Source: Chloroflexota bacterium (GTDB lineage Bacteria > Chloroflexota > Dehalococcoidia > Lucifugimonadales > JADFKI01). Taken from it: a stretch of DNA of 6,392 bases. How positions within the stretch are numbered: the first letter of the stretch is position 1; each line of letters opens with the position of its first letter. Shown here one piece after another: positions 1 through 5,815 of this stretch. A model generated the notes under the pieces. That model did not search any database. It was not told where the DNA came from and saw only the letters and a list, made by a program, of their open reading frames with translations. Position numbers and translations under genes: made by a program. The stretch is from NCBI GenBank assembly GCA_022565015.1, contig JADFKI010000220.1, positions 1-6,392 on the forward strand. Direction: 5' to 3'.

Positions 1-903
1 ATGCGCGAGCACTTGTCTGATCCGGACCTCAATTTCCTCGGATGTCTCGATACGCGGCTCCCCAACATCTACCACACCGACTATGATGTCCTTGTCTCCG
101 AACCTCTGCAAGACTTCTAGGTCCAGCGGTCGATGGGCTCCTTCGATCGAAATCTGGTCAATCTTGGAGCCGGCAAGCATGGGGGCCAGATGAGTATAGC
201 TATCCGACTCGGCCTTGTCATAGCCTTCAACCGGGTAACCGCAGCAAATGTGGACTACCGTTGTGATGCCGGTTATGCCCTCGAAGCATGCCTCCAGTGC
301 TCGTAGGCCGTAGTCAAGCACCTTCTTCGGATAACGTGCGAAAACCGGCTCATCGAACTCAACGACGTCGCAGCCGGCGGCGGCAAGTGATTCTACCTCC
401 GTACGGATGGCCGCGGCCAGGTCCATCGCCAGAGCTACATCGTCGCCGTAGTACTCGTCAATCGCAGAATCAATGATCGTCATCGGGCCTGGGATGGTCA
501 TCTTTATCAGCCGTTCAGTTCTCATTCGGGCAAACCGATAGTCAGCCGCCAAGAGCACATCACGTGCGGCGACCGGACCGGTTATCACGGGCGCGATCCA
601 GTCCCAAGCCCCGGAGCGCCCTGCTATACGAGCTCGGCGCTCGAAGTCGAAGCCACGCAAACGGCGGCAAAAATAGTAAACGTAGTTGTCCCGGCGCTGT
701 TCGCCGTCCGAGACGATGTCTACTCCCGTCGCTTCCTGCTCGAGCAGGGCCCACTCAGTTGCCTCATCCTGCTTCCTCTTCAACTCCTCCCCTTGAAACC
801 GCCATTCGCGGTCTGTGGCCCAACCCGAAATGTCATGGTCACCGCTGGACAACCATGGCGGTTTGGGCCAGCTGCCAATAACAGTCGTGGTCAGGGGAGG
901 CAT
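1..903 (-). CDS. Stand-alone MetE-type (cobalamin-independent methionine synthase) catalytic-domain protein, 3' end cut by window edge
   Basis: The frame is open for 301 codons from an ATG at 903 to the left edge, so the C-terminus is missing. The N-terminus TTTVIGSWPKP matches the start of the MetE C-terminal barrel family (UROD/MetE-like TIM barrel). Other family marks are VDIVSDGEQRR (about 61-71), TIPGPMT (136-142), DVVEFDEPVF (179-188), VVHICCGYP (216-224) and ISIEGAHRP (251-259). In the family the zinc that activates a thiol is held by His and Cys of HxC, a Glu and a later Cys; here H218, C220 and E254 are visible and the later Cys would lie beyond the window. The MetE N-terminal folate-binding half is absent, so this is not a full-length MetE. 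Stand-alone relatives include corrinoid-using archaeal enzymes and epoxyalkane:CoM transferase, so the alkyl donor and thiol are unknown. No clear SD precedes 903. An in-frame ATG at 948 overlaps the upstream stop as ATGA and would add 15 Ser-rich residues; 903 is preferred because it fits the family start. Confidence 0.88.
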   Translation of the reverse strand, partial: MPPLTTTVIGSWPKPPWLSSGDHDISGWATDREWRFQGEELKRKQDEATEWALLEQEATGVDIVSDGEQRRDNYVYYFCRRLRGFDFERRARIAGRSGAWDWIAPVITGPVAARDVLLAADYRFARMRTERLIKMTIPGPMTIIDSAIDEYYGDDVALAMDLAAAIRTEVESLAAAGCDVVEFDEPVFARYPKKVLDYGLRALEACFEGITGITTVVHICCGYPVEGYDKAESDSYTHLAPMLAGSKIDQISIEGAHRPLDLEVLQRFGDKDIIVGVVDVGEPRIETSEEIEVRIRQVLAH

Positions 904-944
904 GCTTGATTTCAGAGATGAAAGGGAAGATTCGAGACGGAAAT

Positions 945-1136
945 TCATCTATCGAATTCGACCTCGAACGCATTGATGGCCTGGTTGGCGTCGTCCGGCC
1001 TATCCAGCAGCAGCAGTCGCAGCGCAGCCTGGGCCTGTATGTCCAGGCCGAAGCTACAGCCGTGATTGTCGAAAGACCTGATCAAGGCCTCGATGTGGTC
1101 TCGTTCGTCGGCAGTCAGATTATGAGTCTGGGCCAT
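945..1136 (-). CDS. Small hypothetical protein, 63 aa
   Basis: I do not recognise this protein. It encodes 63 residues beginning MAQTHNLTADERDHIEALIR, is acidic, has no Gly/Pro-rich or membrane segment, and looks mostly helical. A leucine run (RLLLLDRPDDANQAINAF) comes from a CTG-repeat stretch. It sits 11 bases after the cupin stop and 41 bases before the preferred MetE-like ATG, on the same strand and in the same direction. The stop TGA also overlaps an alternative ATG of the next gene (ATGA at 945-948). A GGCGGCAGGA stretch just upstream of the ATG can serve as a ribosome site, though AGGA itself is very close to the start. The position in a tight gene series and the GC-rich third codon positions argue for a real gene. 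An opposite-strand ORF over the same bases (906-1151) has no comparable context. Function unknown. Confidence 0.6.
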   Translation of the reverse strand: MAQTHNLTADERDHIEALIRSFDNHGCSFGLDIQAQAALRLLLLDRPDDANQAINAFEVEFDR

Positions 1137-1147
1137 AATCCTGCCGC

Positions 1148-1489
1148 CTAGTCCCCGGGTATCGGGATGAATACCGAGTACCGCTTCTCCGAGCTGGTTA
1201 CCCTGGTGGAGTGGCCCTTGCCCGTCGTGTCGTCGGCCAGGAGTACGTCGCCCGGGCCGAAGCGGCGCAGGGTGCCGTCCTGGATGCCTATCTCCGCCTC
1301 TCCGGCCAGCGTAATCACATACTGACGCCTGGGTGCGTTGTGCCAGTCGCTGAAGTAGCCCGGCTCCTGCGACCGGAACTGGACGCCCGTGGCCGTGCTC
1401 ATCTCGGCCAGGAACGGATGTGACTCCAGGGTCATCTCCTCGAAATGCGAGTTGCCGTCTTCGCCTGTGTATACCCTTACAAACGCCAT
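1148..1489 (-). CDS. Small single-domain cupin protein
   Basis: The protein has 113 residues, the usual size of a one-domain cupin. The core reads YFSDWHNAPRRQYVIT (45-60), then LAGEAEIGI with a turn at DGT, then RRFGPGDVLLADDTTGKGHS (75-94), which are the two cupin motifs. The likely metal-facing residues are H50 and Q56 in motif 1 and H93 in motif 2. The classical second His and the Glu of motif 1 (HxHx3-4E) are not both present, so the metal site is a variant. The conserved N-terminus VRVYTGEDGNSHFEE is typical of a widespread uncharacterised cupin group. Cupins cover dioxygenases, isomerases, epimerases and sensors, so no reaction can be named. The ATG at 1489 has a strong SD, AGGAGGG at 1497-1503, spaced 7 bases. 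It lies 78 bases downstream of the ketopantoate-reductase-like gene. Confidence 0.88.
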   Translation of the reverse strand: MAFVRVYTGEDGNSHFEEMTLESHPFLAEMSTATGVQFRSQEPGYFSDWHNAPRRQYVITLAGEAEIGIQDGTLRRFGPGDVLLADDTTGKGHSTRVTSSEKRYSVFIPIPGD

Positions 1490-1567
1490 CTATTAGCCCT
1501 CCTAGCTATTGGTTTCTGTTTTTCTTTTTCGTTGGCACTAATTTTAAGATATCCCGCCCTGAAACGC

Positions 1568-2497
1568 CTATGACGGGGTGGCCGGCGTGCCGTTCGCGTA
1601 CGGCTTCAGCGACGCATATACGGCGAAGGTTAGAGGGGTCGGCACGCCCAGCTTTTCGCCCAGTCTCACTATGACGCCTATGATCTCGTCCAACTCCATG
1701 CGCCGCCCGTTCGCCAGGTCATGGTACATCGACGCGCGGTAGTCAGGTGGAAAGTTATCGAATATCGCCTTGAACTCATCTCCCAAAGTATCTGGTATTG
1801 CAATCTCGTTTGCAATGGCAACCGCAATGCCCTCATCCAGCATCCCGTGGGTCAACGCTCTGGTTTCGGGACATGCGAATATGTGGGCTCCGGGCAGTCT
1901 CGTAACACAGGTGATTGCAGACATCGTGGTGATGCCCAGAAGCTTACTCCAGATGGCGACCCGAATGTCATCCGGCACTTCGACGGTCTGCCCGGCTGCC
2001 TCGAACGCCTTCGCTATCTCCTCAACGCGTTGCGTATGCTCTCCGGTTAGCTCACCAAGTATGATTTTCTGATTGTATGATTCGCTGATCACGCCGGGTG
2101 AGTCAATCTTGGCGGAGACATACGCGACCGCCCCTGTGACGTGGCCCGGACCGATTACGCTTTCGATAATCTCCTCGTTGTCAACCCCGTTCTGGAGGGA
2201 CATTACGACCGTGTCGGGGCCTATGAGCGGCTTGATGAAATTGGCGATCTCCTCCGTGTCGTAGGTTTTCACGCAGAACAGGACCAGGTCAACTGTGCCG
2301 ATTTCGGATGGGTCGTTTGTTGCCTTGGCAGGGATGTTGAACTCACCGACCTCGTTCGTCTTTACCGTCAGGCCCGAGGCCTGCATGGCTTCAAGGTGAG
2401 CGCCTCGCGCAATGAAATGAACGTCCTCACCGGCCCTGGCCAGCATGCCGCCAAAGTAGCCGCCCATACCACCGGAGCCCATTATCGCTATTCGCAT
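1568..2497 (-). CDS. panE: Ketopantoate reductase family protein (2-dehydropantoate 2-reductase, PanE/ApbA)
   Basis: The protein has 309 residues, full length for the family. The N-terminal Rossmann domain opens with MRIAIMGSGGMGGYFGGMLA, the GxGxxG-type NADPH loop. It continues with VDLVLFCVKTYDT (K77) and VVMSLQNGVDNEE (N103). The C-terminal helical domain has VAIWSKLLGITTMSAIT with K185 at the catalytic lysine position, RASMYHDLANGRRMELDEI with S256 and E268 at the substrate-binding Ser/Glu positions, and the closing KLGVPTPL. Known members reduce 2-dehydropantoate to pantoate with NADPH in pantothenate synthesis. Paralogues outside pantothenate loci often act on other 2-oxoacids, and no pan genes are seen here, so the symbol marks the family, not proven function. 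A longer frame reaches 2584, but the Rossmann start and an AAGGAGG motif at 2504-2510 (6-base spacing) place the start at 2497. Confidence 0.9.
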   Translation of the reverse strand: MRIAIMGSGGMGGYFGGMLARAGEDVHFIARGAHLEAMQASGLTVKTNEVGEFNIPAKATNDPSEIGTVDLVLFCVKTYDTEEIANFIKPLIGPDTVVMSLQNGVDNEEIIESVIGPGHVTGAVAYVSAKIDSPGVISESYNQKIILGELTGEHTQRVEEIAKAFEAAGQTVEVPDDIRVAIWSKLLGITTMSAITCVTRLPGAHIFACPETRALTHGMLDEGIAVAIANEIAIPDTLGDEFKAIFDNFPPDYRASMYHDLANGRRMELDEIIGVIVRLGEKLGVPTPLTFAVYASLKPYANGTPATPS

Positions 2498-2503
2498 TTT
2501 TCG

Positions 2504-2510
2504 CCTCCTT
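2504..2510 (-). promoter_or_regulatory. Shine-Dalgarno of the ketopantoate-reductase-like gene
   Basis: AAGGAGG on the minus strand, 6 bases before the ATG at 2497. It decides this start against the longer in-frame start at 2584, whose extra 29 residues are basic and do not belong to the Rossmann fold. Confidence 0.85.
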
Positions 2511-2548
2511 TGTTTATACCGTCGGTCTATTGGCTGCAGATGGTCAAG

Positions 2549-2561
2549 TTCCAGATTGGAA
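2549..2561. repeat. 13-base dyad in the gap before the ketopantoate-reductase-like gene
   Basis: TTCCA-GAT-TGGAA is an exact 5-base inverted repeat with a 3-base centre, lying 52-64 bases upstream of the ATG at 2497. It could be an operator half-site pair or chance. No convincing -35/-10 pair was found beside it. Confidence 0.3.
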
Positions 2562-2599
2562 TATCGTATGTTGTGTAGCAGCATACCAGTAAGGACGGA

Positions 2600-2612
2600 C
2601 CGGGAATCCCGG
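2600..2612. repeat. 13-base GC-rich dyad just after the Rid gene
   Basis: CCGGG-AAT-CCCGG is an exact 5-base inverted repeat with a 3-base loop, 19 bases after the stop of the Rid gene. In the direction of transcription it is followed by TCCGTCCTTACTGG, not a T-run, so it is not a standard intrinsic terminator. It could be an mRNA 3' stabilising hairpin or a weak attenuator between the Rid gene and the next gene. Confidence 0.3.
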
Positions 2613-2631
2613 ATGCGGCGAAACAGGGCCG

Positions 2632-3027
2632 CTAGCCAACGACCGCCATGGCCTCCACCTCGACCAGGAATCGGGGGTCGGCCAGACCTCGCAAAACGCA
2701 GAGCGTGCTGGCGGGCCTGCTGTCGGCGAAGTGCTCGCGCAGGATGTCTCGCGCCTTTGGGGCGTCGTCCTGATTGACGACATAGAGCGTGACTTTCACG
2801 ACGTCGGCCAACGTAGCGCCCGCCTCCGCCAATACGTCCTTGAGGTTCGACATGACCTGCTGTTGCTGCGCCTCGAAATCCCCCTCGCCGACGATGTTGC
2901 CGTCCTTGTCGCCCGCAACCTGGCCCGCGCAGAATATGAGCCTCTTGGCGCCCTCTACGACGATGCCGTGGGAGTAGTTGCTGAAAGGCTCGTGAAGAGT
3001 GCCGGGTTGAAGATACGTCTTCTCCAT
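2632..3027 (-). CDS. Rid/YjgF/YER057c/UK114 family protein with variant active site
   Basis: The protein has 131 residues, the normal Rid length. Family marks are YSHGIVVEGAKRLIFCAGQ (18-36), GDKDGNIVGEGDFEAQQ, the very typical NLKDVLAEAGATLADVVKVT (61-80) followed by LYV, and the C-terminal FLVEVEAMAVV. The fold is a homotrimer of chorismate-mutase-like subunits. Canonical RidA hydrolyses reactive enamines/imines such as 2-aminoacrylate using an Arg in a PARS-type motif. Here the motif is R104-P-A-S-T, with Ser at the usual Arg position, so canonical deaminase activity is uncertain and it may belong to another Rid subfamily. A longer open frame runs up to 3435, but that part overlaps the esterase and is a shadow. 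The ATG at 3027 has GGAGG at 3035-3039, 7 bases upstream, and lies 23 bases after the esterase stop. Confidence 0.93.
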   Translation of the reverse strand: MEKTYLQPGTLHEPFSNYSHGIVVEGAKRLIFCAGQVAGDKDGNIVGEGDFEAQQQQVMSNLKDVLAEAGATLADVVKVTLYVVNQDDAPKARDILREHFADSRPASTLCVLRGLADPRFLVEVEAMAVVG

Positions 3028-3050
3028 GAAACCGCCTCCGAAATCAAGGT

Positions 3051-3926
3051 CTAAACGCGGGCCGCCTTCGCCGAAAGCTGCTTTGCGATAAATGTCTTCA
3101 TGAACTCGATAGCCCTGTCGGTCGCCTCGCTCTGCTCCCTGCCGAATCCGTGATGCATGTCGGGAAACTCCTCGAGCTCGACATGTCCTCCCGCCGCGCT
3201 GTAAGAAGCGACGAAGCCGTGAGGAATGGACATGGGTACGTTGTCGTCGGCGGTGCCCTGTATTATCAGCGTGGGAGGCAGCTCGACCGTTTCGCCGCGT
3301 TCGAGGATGAGCTGCGGATTGCCCTCTTGCATCGCCTCCTCGGTAAGGAAATAGCCCTCGGTATTGGCGATGAGGTTCTCTCGGCCCACTCTTTTGGCGT
3401 ACTGGTACCTGGCGTAGGGGTCCAGGACGGGCCACGTAGCCAGGATGTAGTCCAGCGAGGCGTCGTGACCGGCGACCTCGGCCGAGGTTATCGAAGCGTA
3501 GCGTTCGTCGTGAGGACGCATAGCGCTGAGCATGACGGTGTGGCCGCCGCTGGACGAGCCCAGCCCGCCGATATTTTGCGGCAACGCGTTGAATCTGGAG
3601 GCGTTTGCCTTCAGCCAGCGGGTGGCGTAGTTCACGTCCTGCACCTGGGCGGGGTAGGGGTGCTCCGGCGCGACGCGGAAGTCCACCGCCGCGACGACGA
3701 TGCCGGTTGAGGCCAACGCCATGTCGATCAGCTCCGCGCTGGTGCGGCTGCCTCCGCTCCAGGCGCCGCCATGCACGTCGAGTATCGCGGGAAACGGCCC
3801 GCCGGTTTTCGGCTGGTAGATTCTTGCCAGCCAGGACTCGCCGTCGCCTTTTCTATACTCCACATCGGAGACTTCGACATCGAATTTTGCCGCCGGGTCA
3901 TATATGGATGTCTTCTGGTCTACCAA
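3051..3926 (-). CDS. Alpha/beta hydrolase, HGG-type esterase/lipase-like (BD-FAE/HSL group)
   Basis: With the TTG start at 3926 the protein has 291 residues. It shows the esterase order: ILDVHGGAWSGGSR (48-61) with the HGG oxyanion motif, VDFRVAPEHPYPAQVQD (81-97), GGLGSSSGGHT (120-130) with nucleophile S125 in GxSxG, IIQGTADDNVP (221-231) with acid D227, and PDMHHGFG (255-262) with base H259. Known relatives cleave carboxyl esters of small or acylated substrates. No signal peptide is seen, so it is probably cytoplasmic. A GTG start at 3974 would overlap the upstream hydrolase by 47 bases. The TTG is preferred because AGGAGG at 3932-3937 sits 5 bases before it and because it starts one base after the upstream stop, implying translational coupling. 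The natural substrate is unknown. Confidence 0.92.
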   Translation of the reverse strand: MVDQKTSIYDPAAKFDVEVSDVEYRKGDGESWLARIYQPKTGGPFPAILDVHGGAWSGGSRTSAELIDMALASTGIVVAAVDFRVAPEHPYPAQVQDVNYATRWLKANASRFNALPQNIGGLGSSSGGHTVMLSAMRPHDERYASITSAEVAGHDASLDYILATWPVLDPYARYQYAKRVGRENLIANTEGYFLTEEAMQEGNPQLILERGETVELPPTLIIQGTADDNVPMSIPHGFVASYSAAGGHVELEEFPDMHHGFGREQSEATDRAIEFMKTFIAKQLSAKAARV

Positions 3927-3927
3927 T

Positions 3928-4740
3928 TCATCCTCCTGAGTTTTTCTTGACATTGATCTGGTCGAGTACGTCACTCAACAGCGCATTGAACCCCTCTGGG
4001 TCATCTAACATGACGAAGTGGCCCACACCTTTGATCGACCGTACTTCGACCCCGTATTTCTTCGCGGCCTCCAGGTCGGTGTGCGAGAGCTCTTCGGAGT
4101 TTATCGCGAACTTGGGAATATCCAAAGCTTTCAGGTTCGTCGTGAGGCCCTCGTTCTCGTAATTGCGGATAGCCTTGTAAACCTCGATCCCGATGTTTTT
4201 GGGGATTGAAACCGCGCCCTTTACGACCTCGTTTCTAATCTCGTCATTCGAAACCGGCAAGAACATTCCATTGAACACCTTTGACATCGTCCCCACGAAA
4301 TCCGTCTCAAAAGGCTCCGCCGATTGGTCAATCTGCTGAGGCGTCCGATATACACCCAAACTCTTGAGGGTGTCCACGGCGACGATGCCCCTGGTCTCTG
4401 AAGGCAACAGATGGGCCGCCTCCGGGATGACGAGACCGCCCATGGAGTGGCCGACCAGCACAATGTCGTCGAGGCCGAGGTCACGAACGACAGCCGCTAT
4501 GTCTTCACCAAACCCATGTATGTCCCAGACCGTGCGATCGCGGCCGGAATCGCCGTGTCCGGCCAGGTCCAGGGTCACAACCTGGTATTTCTCGGAAAAG
4601 ACGTCCACCTGGTTGTCCCAGTGCCTTCGATTGCAGCTGAAACCGTGAACAAAGACCAGGGCTGTCCGGCCCCGTCCATGACTTTCGTAGCGGACCTGAA
4701 CGCCGTCGAAGGAAGACACCGTGCGAGTATTCTCGTTCAA
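3928..4740 (-). CDS. Alpha/beta hydrolase fold protein (single-domain, GHSMGG type)
   Basis: The protein has 270 residues. VFVHGFSCNRRHWDNQ (29-44) is the HG oxyanion loop, VVTLDLAGHGDSG (54-66) the following strand-loop, VLVGHSMGGLV (94-104) the nucleophile elbow with S99, and GVGHFVMLDDPEGF (238-251) gives the base H241. The acid is less clear; D123 in VAVDTL or an acidic residue in INSEELSHTD (213-222) are candidates. Relatives include esterases, lactonases, epoxide and C-C bond hydrolases, so the reaction is not assignable. There is no signal peptide. The start is TTG at 4740: an in-frame TAA lies two codons upstream, the first internal Met is residue 100, and GAGGGG at 4748-4753 is 7 bases upstream. 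The stop at 3928 is one base before the esterase start. Confidence 0.92.
   Translation of the reverse strand: MNENTRTVSSFDGVQVRYESHGRGRTALVFVHGFSCNRRHWDNQVDVFSEKYQVVTLDLAGHGDSGRDRTVWDIHGFGEDIAAVVRDLGLDDIVLVGHSMGGLVIPEAAHLLPSETRGIVAVDTLKSLGVYRTPQQIDQSAEPFETDFVGTMSKVFNGMFLPVSNDEIRNEVVKGAVSIPKNIGIEVYKAIRNYENEGLTTNLKALDIPKFAINSEELSHTDLEAAKKYGVEVRSIKGVGHFVMLDDPEGFNALLSDVLDQINVKKNSGG
3932..3937 (-). promoter_or_regulatory. Shine-Dalgarno that selects a TTG start for the esterase
   Basis: AGGAGG on the minus strand lies inside the last codons of the upstream hydrolase, 5 bases before TTG at 3926. An ATG touching it is out of frame and stops after three codons, so it is not the start. This favours 3926 over the upstream GTG at 3974. 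Confidence 0.75.
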
Positions 4741-4747
4741 TTCTTAG

Positions 4748-4753
4748 CCCCTC
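4748..4753 (-). promoter_or_regulatory. Shine-Dalgarno for the TTG start of the GHSMGG hydrolase
   Basis: GAGGGG on the minus strand, 7 bases before TTG at 4740. With the in-frame TAA directly upstream, it fixes the start of this gene at a non-ATG codon. Confidence 0.7.
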
Positions 4754-4788
4754 TTTCTAGACCGGAATCCCCCTAGCTGGAAGGCCCG

Positions 4789-5742
4789 TCATGTTTGCCT
4801 CACCAGCTTGTTGATGCGGCCGCCGACCAGCCATTCGGCCACGTATATGTTCCCGCCGGCATCTACCGCCAGGCCGTGGGGGCTGTTGAACTTACCCGGA
4901 ATCAGCGTATCGTGGGGCACGTTGGGCCAGCCCTCCCGCAGCTTGAAGGCCCCGGTATTCTCGCCCAGGTAGCACACGGGGTTATCGTCCTCATCGAGAA
5001 TCGTGACCCTGGAGCCGCGAAGCTCCGGGACCACCAGCTTGTCGTCCCAGAGGGCGAAGCCGCTCGGGCTGTGCAGCCAGTCCGCTCCGGGGCCGGTGCC
5101 GAAGGCGCGCTTGAAGCCTCCATCGAGGCCATATACCTGGATCTGCCCGTTGCTGCGGTCCGCGACGTAGAGCTCGGGCTCCGACTTGCGAGTGTCTATC
5201 AGGATGCCGTGAGGGGTCCTGAACCGGCCGCCCTCGCCCTCCTCGCCGTTAATGCTGTCTATGTATTTGCCCTCGCGGTCGTAGTGATGGACGTAGCCGG
5301 CGCCGTATCCGTCGGTCACCCAGATGTCGCCCTTGCCGCCGTACCGCTCCTCGTGGACCGCGACGCCGGTGGGAGAGTATTTGCCTTCGCGATAGACCTC
5401 CAGGTCGGGGCGCTCGATGCTCATGACAAGCCGGCCGTCCAGCGTCGTCTTCACGACCTGGCCCGACAGGTTGTCGGACAGCCACAGGAACTCCTCGCCG
5501 CCCTCGTTTACGATCGTCATGCCGTGGGCGTTCTGCACCGTAGCGTCCCATGATGTCGCAAGCTCTCCGGCCTCGTCAAAGACCAGCACGGTCGGGTCGG
5601 CCTGGTGGAACGTAATCACCCGGCCCGACTCGGACACCGCTATGCCGTGGTGTGCCCAGCCCGTCCGCGCGCTCTCGGAGTCCGGTGTCTTGGCCCACTT
5701 TTCGACCCATTCGTATGTGTGGCTTCCGCCGCCAATGAGCAT
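4789..5742 (-). CDS. NHL-repeat six-bladed beta-propeller, peptidylglycine alpha-amidating lyase (PAL)-like
   Basis: The protein has 317 residues and is almost wholly a propeller. Six blade-start motifs of the type [SPA]xG[ILMFV]x are spaced about 40-60 residues: HHGIAV (31-36), AHGMTI (72-77), SPTGVAV (123-129), TPHGILI (176-182), SPSGFAL (225-231) and SPHGLAV (287-293). Blade strands such as DIWVTDGYG, ELYVADRSNGQIQVYG and NIYVAEW are standard NHL. H73, H178 and H289 recur with gaps of 105 and 111, close to the spacing of the three zinc-binding His of animal PAL (105 and 96). WVTDGYG (141-147) matches the PAL segment that carries the active-site Tyr. PAL splits peptidyl-alpha-hydroxyglycine into an amide and glyoxylate; bacterial homologues have no settled substrate. 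No signal peptide is obvious. The ATG at 5742 has AGGAGGT at 5749-5755, 6 bases upstream. It is the first gene after the TPR protein (73-base gap) and 48 bases before the hydrolase. Confidence 0.88.
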   Translation of the reverse strand: MLIGGGSHTYEWVEKWAKTPDSESARTGWAHHGIAVSESGRVITFHQADPTVLVFDEAGELATSWDATVQNAHGMTIVNEGGEEFLWLSDNLSGQVVKTTLDGRLVMSIERPDLEVYREGKYSPTGVAVHEERYGGKGDIWVTDGYGAGYVHHYDREGKYIDSINGEEGEGGRFRTPHGILIDTRKSEPELYVADRSNGQIQVYGLDGGFKRAFGTGPGADWLHSPSGFALWDDKLVVPELRGSRVTILDEDDNPVCYLGENTGAFKLREGWPNVPHDTLIPGKFNSPHGLAVDAGGNIYVAEWLVGGRINKLVRQT

Positions 5743-5748
5743 GGTCGT

Positions 5749-5755
5749 ACCTCCT
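5749..5755 (-). promoter_or_regulatory. Shine-Dalgarno of the NHL/PAL-like gene
   Basis: AGGAGGT on the minus strand, 6 bases before ATG at 5742; a near-perfect anti-SD match. The 73-base gap upstream (5743-5815) shows no clear promoter or terminator, so read-through from the TPR gene cannot be excluded. Confidence 0.8.
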
Positions 5756-5815
5756 GTAGTTGTTCCGGACGGAGTTGGGGTGTCGGGAGCCGCTCGGATT
5801 TGCGGAGCTAGTTAA

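Noticed and set aside
288..881. Plus- and minus-strand short frames in the first 900 bases
   Set aside because: They overlap the MetE-like coding frame, which has clear family motifs throughout; the short frames are Arg/Pro-rich shadows.
1508..1553. AT-rich tract between the reductase-like gene and the cupin as a terminator or promoter
   Set aside because: No stable hairpin precedes a T-run in the direction of transcription, and a TAAAAT -10-like motif has no fitting -35. It may only be an A-rich untranslated leader of the cupin gene.
3028..3435. N-terminal extension of the Rid frame upstream of 3027
   Set aside because: The extra 136 residues are Arg-rich, overlap the esterase in another frame and lack an SD. 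The Rid fold and its SD start at 3027.
3150..3710. Plus-strand open frame of 186 codons opposite the esterase
   Set aside because: Low-complexity Val/Gly/Arg-rich product lying over the catalytic core of the esterase; a shadow frame.
4795..5553. Long plus-strand open frame of 252 codons opposite the NHL gene
   Set aside because: Antisense shadow of a GC-rich gene. Its product has no recognisable motif and lies wholly over a clear NHL propeller on the minus strand.
5743..5815. Promoter or terminator between the TPR gene and the NHL gene
   Set aside because: Only a 4-base stem (CCGC/GCGG) without a T-run and no paired promoter boxes could be found; unsupported.
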